9,869 nt of DNA, taken from positions 1-9,869 of the forward strand of contig CAZMUN010000038.1 in assembly GCA_964569815.1 (NCBI GenBank). The letters are read 5' to 3'. The translations under genes and the position numbers were made by a program. Below the pieces are notes generated by a model. It was not told where the DNA came from. It did not search any database and saw only the letters and a program-made list of their open reading frames with translations. Shown in pieces: positions 6,598 through 9,869 of this stretch; position 1 is the first letter of the stretch; every line of letters begins with the position of its first letter. This DNA is from CAZMUN01 sp964569815 (GTDB lineage: Archaea > Iainarchaeota > Iainarchaeia > Iainarchaeales > GCA-2688035).

Positions 6598-6609
6598 TTT
6601 TATTAAATA
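6598..6609. promoter_or_regulatory. Divergent promoter of purN-purH and the glutaredoxin-like gene
   Basis: TTTTATTAAATA is AT-rich on both strands and could hold TATA boxes for both directions. It is about 31 bases from the ATG at 6636 (plus) and about 43 bases from the purN TTG at 6560 (minus). The predicted purN leader of roughly 17 bases would include the G-run at 6569-6573. Confidence 0.45.
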
Positions 6610-6635
6610 GTTTTCGCTGTTTTTTTTTGTTTTGT

Positions 6636-6905
6636 ATGGGTGTAATAGTTTACTCTTTGCCAAGCTGTACAAAGTGCGCTGCTGCAAAGGCCTTGCTTAA
6701 GAGAAACAACGTGGACTTTGAGGAATTTGACGTAAAATCGGATAAGGAAAAGGCCCGGGAAATGGTTGAAAAAAGGCGGTCTGCAAGGCCAGAGGGCAGC
6801 ACAGACGTGTTTTTTCCGGTCTTGGACGTAGAAGGCACAGTCATTGAAGGCTTTGACAAGGAAAAGATTTTGGCAGCGCTGAAGGAAAAGGGCTTAGTGG
6901 AATAG
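6636..6905 (+). CDS. Glutaredoxin-like thiol-disulfide redox protein
   Basis: This 89-residue protein has the glutaredoxin/NrdH-type thioredoxin fold: a first strand VIVYSLPS leading to the redox motif Cys11-Thr-Lys-Cys14, a helix (AAAKALLKRNN), a second strand with F.E.DV, then FFPVLDVEG, where Pro61 sits at the usual cis-proline position, and a final GFDKEKILAAL helix. Such proteins reduce disulfides or feed electrons to enzymes such as ribonucleotide reductase. The centre CTKC lacks the proline of the glutaredoxin CPYC motif and is closer in style to NrdH-type centres. The ATG at 6636 was chosen over a TTG three codons earlier since VIVYS is the expected N-terminus. The gene is divergent from purN. 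Its partner cannot be told from sequence. Confidence 0.87.
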   Translation: MGVIVYSLPSCTKCAAAKALLKRNNVDFEEFDVKSDKEKAREMVEKRRSARPEGSTDVFFPVLDVEGTVIEGFDKEKILAALKEKGLVE

Positions 6906-6908
6906 CAT

Positions 6909-7157
6909 TTACTTGTTTCGGTTGTGCTGTTTGTTCAAGCGATGAAGCTCGTTCTTAAGCCTGGCTATTTTGCGCATTAACTCTTTTGCTTCAGGAGAGC
7001 CTTTTTTAAGCGGCTTAAGGCTTTGCTCTGCTTTTGCAAGCGAGCTGTGCACCTGGGTGCGCTGTGCGTCAACCGGGTTTTTTGCTTCGGGTTTGCCTTT
7101 TCTTGCAGACTTTGGCTTTTTGTGCTGCCTGTGCGGCAGCTTTCTTCCTCTGGGCAT
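6909..7157 (-). CDS. Unrecognised small basic coiled-coil protein (82 aa)
   Basis: The family is not recognised. Residues 1-30 are strongly basic and rich in Pro, Lys, His and Arg (PRGRKLPHRQHKKPK). Residues 36-80 form a predicted amphipathic helix with leucines at roughly heptad spacing (RLKNELHRLNKQ), so a coiled coil is likely. The protein contains no cysteine and no acidic domain. The ATG at 7157 has a TATA-like box 27 bases upstream, which fits leaderless expression and argues that the gene is real. It converges with the glutaredoxin-like gene, the two stops lying only three bases apart, and is divergent from gcvT. The layout (basic disordered head plus helix) recalls the other small basic proteins at 3137-4352, but I see no clear sequence match. 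Confidence 0.68.
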   Translation of the reverse strand: MPRGRKLPHRQHKKPKSARKGKPEAKNPVDAQRTQVHSSLAKAEQSLKPLKKGSPEAKELMRKIARLKNELHRLNKQHNRNK

Positions 7158-7179
7158 ATTGTAAAGAAAGCGGTTGAAG

Positions 7180-7188
7180 TATTTAAAT
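7180..7188 (-). promoter_or_regulatory. TATA-like box of the 82-aa gene
   Basis: The minus strand reads ATTTAAATA, centred about 27 bases before the ATG at 7157. It faces away from the gcvT TATA box at 7227-7235. Confidence 0.55.
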
Positions 7189-7195
7189 TTTTGGG

Positions 7196-7217
7196 CTTTC
7201 CAGTTTTGGCTGGAAAG
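7196..7217. promoter_or_regulatory. Perfect 8-bp inverted repeat between divergent TATA boxes (candidate operator)
   Basis: CTTTCCAG (7196-7203) and CTGGAAAG (7210-7217) are exact reverse complements with a six-base spacer (TTTTGG). The element is upstream of the TATA boxes of both flanking genes, so it should not be transcribed from either promoter. A dimeric DNA-binding regulator is therefore more likely than an RNA hairpin. A GGCGCC palindrome (7221-7226) abuts the gcvT TATA box. No regulator gene is seen nearby. Confidence 0.45.
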
Positions 7218-7226
7218 GCTGGCGCC

Positions 7227-7235
7227 TATATTTAA
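7227..7235 (+). promoter_or_regulatory. TATA-like box of the glycine cleavage operon
   Basis: TATATTTAA is centred 29 bases upstream of the gcvT ATG at 7260. The predicted leader is only a few bases, so there is no room for a glycine riboswitch. Confidence 0.6.
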
Positions 7236-7259
7236 GCTGTTTTTGTTTCATTTTATGTC

Positions 7260-8354
7260 ATGGTAAACCGCACAGCGTTTTTTGAAACCCATCAAGCCCT
7301 TGGTGCAAAGATGACTGGTTTTCATGGCTGGCAAATGCCAGCATACTATTCCACGCCGGTGCAAGAGCATAACGCGGTAAGAGAAAAATGCGGGCTTTTT
7401 GACGTTTCCCACATGGGGGAAATTCTTGTTGGGGGAAAGGATGCTGAAAGGCTGTTGCAGAAGCTTTTGGTTCGTGACGTTTCAGGAATGAAACAAGGGC
7501 AGGTGCGTTTGGCTGTAATGTGCAACGAGCATGGCGGCGTTTTGGACGACCTCACTGTTTACAGGTTTGGGCCTGAAAAGTTTTGGCTTGTTGTCAACGC
7601 AGGGCCGTATGAAAGGGATTTGGCTTGGGTTGAAGAGCATGGAAAGGAACTGGATGTGGCTGTAGGGGGCTTGCGGGATAGGATGGCAAAGCTTGACTTG
7701 CAGGGGCCAAATTCAGGCAAGGTTCTGGAAAGGCTAACTGGGGGCAAACTGGGTGAGATGAAGTACTACACTTTCGAGGAAGCCGAGGTTGGAGGAAATG
7801 GGGCAGTGGCAAGCAAGTCTGGTTACACCGGCGAGCAAGGATTTGAGTTGTATTTTTCAAAGGGAAGGGCTTTGGAGACGTGGAATGCACTGATGGAAGC
7901 AGGCAAAGAATTTGGAGTTGAGGCCTGTGGCTTGGCTGCCAGGGACACGTTGAGGCTTGAGGCGGGAATGGTTTTGTATGGGCAGGACTTGGATGAAGAG
8001 AAGACACCGTTGCAGTGCAGCTATAAAAGGCTTGTGTGCTGGGAAAAGGATTTTGTTGGAAAAAGGGCCCTGGAAAGGCAAAAGAGTGCAGGAATTCAAG
8101 AGGTTTTGGCCGGGTTTGAGTTGCTGGAGAGAGGAATTGCAAGGCAGGGGGCAAGGCTTTTTAAGAGCGGAAAGCAGGTTGGCTTGGTGACATCTGGCTC
8201 TTTTTCACCAACCTTAAAAAAGGGTATTGGCTTAGGTTATATTGAACAGGATTTTTCAGCAGCAGGAACCGGGATTGAAGCAGAGATAAGGGGAAAAAAG
8301 GTTAAGGCAAAGGTTGCGAAATTGCCTTTTTACAAGAGTGAAAAAAATGGCTAG
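7260..8354 (+). CDS. gcvT: Aminomethyltransferase, T-protein of the glycine cleavage system
   Basis: GcvT takes the aminomethyl group carried on lipoyl-GcvH, releases ammonia and passes the one-carbon unit to THF as 5,10-methylene-THF. The 364-residue length is standard. Readable motifs in order: AKMTGFHGWQMP (16-27), GLFDVSHMGE (45-54), GGVLDDLTVYR (92-102, containing the conserved Asp pair of the folate site), VVNAGPYERDLAW, LDLQGPNS (145-152), GYTGEQGFE (188-196), CGLAARDTLRLEAGM (223-237) and YGQDLDE. The C-terminal beta domain has GFELLERG, GLVTSGSFSPTLKKGIGLGYI and a short end. The ATG at 7260 follows a TATA box at 29 bases; an ATG at 7255 is out of frame and closed at once. The stop overlaps the next gene by 8 bases (ATGGCTAG). 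It is first in the gcv operon. Confidence 0.97.
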   Translation: MVNRTAFFETHQALGAKMTGFHGWQMPAYYSTPVQEHNAVREKCGLFDVSHMGEILVGGKDAERLLQKLLVRDVSGMKQGQVRLAVMCNEHGGVLDDLTVYRFGPEKFWLVVNAGPYERDLAWVEEHGKELDVAVGGLRDRMAKLDLQGPNSGKVLERLTGGKLGEMKYYTFEEAEVGGNGAVASKSGYTGEQGFELYFSKGRALETWNALMEAGKEFGVEACGLAARDTLRLEAGMVLYGQDLDEEKTPLQCSYKRLVCWEKDFVGKRALERQKSAGIQEVLAGFELLERGIARQGARLFKSGKQVGLVTSGSFSPTLKKGIGLGYIEQDFSAAGTGIEAEIRGKKVKAKVAKLPFYKSEKNG

Positions 8355-8622
8355 AAGAAGATTAAGGCTTAAGCAGATGGGTGTTGGCGCCAAGGTTTCG
8401 GATGCCTTAAGAAGAAGGGCAAAAAAGCAGACTAGGTGCATTATAAAAATTGGTGGCAAAAGGTTCCCGGTTGTTTTTTTAAGGCTGCCTGACGGAAGGG
8501 TAATACCTGATTCGATAAGGCTTGTTGAAAAAGCTGGCGGAAAAAAGGTTTTACAAAACCCGAAAGGCGGGCTTTTGGATGAAGTGGTTATACAGCTTTC
8601 AAAAAAAAGCGTAAAAGAATAG
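8347..8622 (+). CDS. Unknown 91-aa basic protein between gcvT and gcvH
   Basis: I do not recognise this family. Residues 1-30 are very basic (MARRRLRLK, LRRRAKKQTR), followed by a probably beta-rich compact domain: RCIIKIGG, FPVVFLRLPDGRVIP, a short helix, then GGLLDEVVIQL and a charged tail. One cysteine (Cys31) is present. Its ATG lies inside the end of gcvT, overlapping by 8 bases, and its TAG stop directly abuts the AGGAGG site of gcvH, so it is locked into the operon by translational coupling. That position suggests a role linked to glycine cleavage or co-expression with it, but the basic N-terminus would equally suit RNA or ribosome binding. I chose ATG 8347 rather than the longer frame from 8314, which begins inside gcvT without a ribosome-binding motif. 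Confidence 0.8.
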   Translation: MARRRLRLKQMGVGAKVSDALRRRAKKQTRCIIKIGGKRFPVVFLRLPDGRVIPDSIRLVEKAGGKKVLQNPKGGLLDEVVIQLSKKSVKE

Positions 8623-8626
8623 GAGG
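8621..8626 (+). promoter_or_regulatory. Shine-Dalgarno site deciding the gcvH TTG start
   Basis: AGGAGG is a perfect match to the anti-Shine-Dalgarno of 16S rRNA. It is only two bases from a TTG at 8629 but eight bases from the in-frame TTG at 8635, which makes 8635 the likely start. Its first two bases overlap the TAG stop of the preceding gene. Confidence 0.75.
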
Positions 8627-8634
8627 CGTTGCTT

Positions 8635-9021
8635 TTGGAAAACCCTGATGACAGAAAGTATGCAAAAACACACGAGTGGTGCAAGATGGAAGGAGATGTT
8701 GCCACAGTCGGCATAACAGACCATGCACAGCATGCATTGACCGACATAGTTTTCGTGGAGTTGCCGGAAAAGGGAAAAAAGGTTGAGAAGGGAAAGCAGA
8801 TGTGCGTTGTGGAAAGCGTGAAAAGCGTTTCAGACATAATCGCGCCTGTTTCAGGCAAAGTCGTTGAAGTCAACTCAGAGCTTGAAAAAAACCCTGAAAC
8901 ATTGAACAAGGACCCTTTTGAAAAGGGGTGGATTGCAAAAATAAAGGCCTTGGACCCAAAAGAGGCAGAAGGCCTCTTAGATGCAAAGCGGTATTCAGAG
9001 CTTGTTGAAGGCAGGGAATAG
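8635..9021 (+). CDS. gcvH: Glycine cleavage system H protein (lipoyl carrier), TTG start
   Basis: GcvH carries the aminomethyl intermediate on a swinging lipoyl arm between the P and T proteins. The 128-residue product is typical. It shows YAKTHEW near the start, VATVGITDHAQHALTDIVFVELPE (22-45), and the lipoylation site VESVKSVSD, where Lys63 is the expected attachment point, followed by IIAPVSGKVVEVN and NKDPFEKGWIAKI. No ATG is found at the N-terminus; TTG at 8635, eight bases after AGGAGG, is the best start and gives MENPDDRKYAKTHEW. It lies 12 bases after the 91-residue gene and 15 bases before gcvPA, clearly one operon. The protein must be lipoylated; no lipoate ligase or LipA/LipB gene is in the window. 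Confidence 0.96.
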   Translation: MENPDDRKYAKTHEWCKMEGDVATVGITDHAQHALTDIVFVELPEKGKKVEKGKQMCVVESVKSVSDIIAPVSGKVVEVNSELEKNPETLNKDPFEKGWIAKIKALDPKEAEGLLDAKRYSELVEGRE

Positions 9022-9027
9022 TTTGCA

Positions 9028-9031
9028 GGGG
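9028..9031 (+). promoter_or_regulatory. G-rich ribosome-binding motif of gcvPA
   Basis: GGGG five bases before the ATG at 9037, in the block GGGGTTTTAATG, nearly repeats the purD start context (GGGGTTTTTAATG). Confidence 0.4.
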
Positions 9032-9036
9032 TTTTA

Positions 9037-9869
9037 ATGGACTTCATTCCAGTGGGGGAAAAAGAAAGAAAGGAAATGCTAAAGGAAGCAAAAGCCCAAT
9101 CAATTGGCGAATTATTTGAAGACATTCCAAAACAAAGAGTTCTAAAAAAAGGCCTTGAACTGCCTCCAGGCTTAAATGAAAAAGATTTGAGCCAAGAACT
9201 GGAAGCATTGGCCTGCAAAAACGCCTCTGCGAAAAAGCTCAGGCTTTTTTTGGGAGCAGGCTGCTACAACCATTTCGTGCCAGCAGTTGTTCCGGCAATT
9301 CTGGGGCGAAGCGAGTTCTACACAGCGTACACTCCATACCAGGCTGAAATAAGCCAGGGAATGCTTCAGGCAATCTATGAATGGCAGACCAATGTCTGCA
9401 TGCTGACAGGAATGGATTTGGCGAACGCAAGCGTTTACGACGGGGCCACGGCAACAGCCGAAGCAATGCTGATGGCCTGCTCAAAAACAAGGAAAAAAAA
9501 GGCAGTTGCCTTGAAAAGCGTCAACCCAGAATACCTTGGAACCGTAAGCACTTACGCGGCCTCTGCAGGAATAGCTTTCAGGGAAGCGACTTTCAAAGAG
9601 CTTGAAAAAGAGCTGGATGAAGAAACAGCGTGCGTTATAGTCCAGCAGCCAAACTTTTTTGGCTGCATTGAAGATTTAAAAGTGCTGGAGGAAAGGGTGC
9701 ATGAAAAAGGCGCCTTGCTTGTAGTCGTAACTTCGGAGGCCCTTTCATTGGCCTTTCTTGGGCCTGTAAAGGAAGCAGACATTTTTGCCGGCGAAATGCA
9801 GGGCTTTGGCAACGAAATGAGTTTCGGCGGCCCAGGCGTTGGCGTAATAGCCTGCAGGCAGGGCTTGAT
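9037..9869 (+). CDS. gcvPA: Glycine decarboxylase subunit 1, P-protein alpha chain (3' end outside window)
   Basis: The first 277 residues of the N-terminal-type subunit of glycine dehydrogenase (decarboxylating) are visible, out of roughly 440-450 expected. In organisms with a split P-protein, GcvPA pairs with the PLP-binding GcvPB to decarboxylate glycine and load GcvH. The family is evident from FIPVGEKERKEML, SIGELFEDIP, LPPGLNE, FLGAGCYNHFVPAVV (71-85), RSEFYTAYTPYQAEISQG (91-108), NASVYDGATATAEA (130-143), VQQPNFFGCIEDL (202-214) and MSFGGPGVGV (261-270). The stretch VVVTSEALSLAFL differs from the usual VVDPISL form. The reading frame is open to the window edge. The ATG at 9037 gives the expected N-terminus. 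gcvPB would be expected just downstream. On the plus strand the gene is much richer in C than gcvT. Confidence 0.96.
   Translation, partial: MDFIPVGEKERKEMLKEAKAQSIGELFEDIPKQRVLKKGLELPPGLNEKDLSQELEALACKNASAKKLRLFLGAGCYNHFVPAVVPAILGRSEFYTAYTPYQAEISQGMLQAIYEWQTNVCMLTGMDLANASVYDGATATAEAMLMACSKTRKKKAVALKSVNPEYLGTVSTYAASAGIAFREATFKELEKELDEETACVIVQQPNFFGCIEDLKVLEERVHEKGALLVVVTSEALSLAFLGPVKEADIFAGEMQGFGNEMSFGGPGVGVIACRQGL

Noticed and set aside
7236..7259. Possible glycine riboswitch ahead of gcvT
   Set aside because: The predicted leader between the TATA-directed start and the ATG is only a few bases, far too short for an aptamer.
7594..8154. Minus-strand open frame of 186 codons
   Set aside because: Antisense to gcvT, Pro/Ser-rich shadow translation, no start signal.
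8629..8634. Alternative gcvH start at TTG 8629
   Set aside because: Only two bases separate it from AGGAGG, and it adds two residues that the family does not need; TTG 8635 has ideal spacing.
8256..9218. Long minus-strand open frame of 320 codons across the gcvT end, the 91-aa gene, gcvH and the start of gcvPA
   Set aside because: It is antisense to four well-supported genes, its translation is a Ser/Phe-rich shadow composition, and it has no recognisable motif or promoter.
1..9869. tRNA, rRNA, CRISPR or insertion sequence
   Set aside because: Every gap between genes is about 100 bases or less, and none shows a cloverleaf, spaced repeats or a transposase frame; no stretch over 300 bases lacks a gene.

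Overview
The window looks like a piece of an archaeal chromosome, probably from a small-genome lineage of the DPANN type. The archaeal call rests on what can be read directly: most starts have an AT-rich TATA-like box 26-29 bases upstream, so several mRNAs would be leaderless, while genes inside operons are preceded by Shine-Dalgarno-like G-rich motifs. The lineage is an inference from the compact layout, the many short lysine-rich proteins and the mix of bacterial-type enzymes; nothing here proves it. No rRNA, tRNA, CRISPR array or mobile element is visible.

Layout. A HAD phosphatase fragment (1-403, minus, running off the left edge) is divergent from 5-formyl-THF cyclo-ligase (492-1052, plus). 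A second HAD phosphatase (1104-1751, minus) converges on that and is divergent from purD (1818-3092, plus). Three unrecognised lysine/arginine-rich proteins follow on the minus strand (3137-4352). Next is a purN-purH operon (4388-6560, minus), divergent from a small glutaredoxin-like gene (6636-6905, plus). A short basic coiled-coil protein (6909-7157, minus) is divergent from the glycine cleavage operon: gcvT, an unknown 91-residue protein, gcvH and the first 277 residues of gcvPA, which runs off the right edge.

How the genes fit together. The recognisable enzymes share tetrahydrofolate-bound one-carbon units and purine synthesis. GcvT, GcvH and GcvPA belong to the glycine cleavage system, which makes 5,10-methylene-THF from glycine. 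5-formyl-THF cyclo-ligase returns 5-formyl-THF to the usable pool. PurN and PurH spend 10-formyl-THF at the two formylation steps of purine synthesis, and PurD supplies glycinamide ribotide to PurN. Glycine is used by both PurD and the cleavage system, so the window links glycine, folate and purines. Many archaea instead use formate-dependent PurT/PurP and PurO, so this folate-dependent set is notable.

The least explained parts are the 91-residue gene translationally linked between gcvT and gcvH, the set of small basic proteins (two look distantly paralogous), and a perfect 8-bp inverted repeat lying exactly between the two divergent TATA boxes upstream of gcvT.
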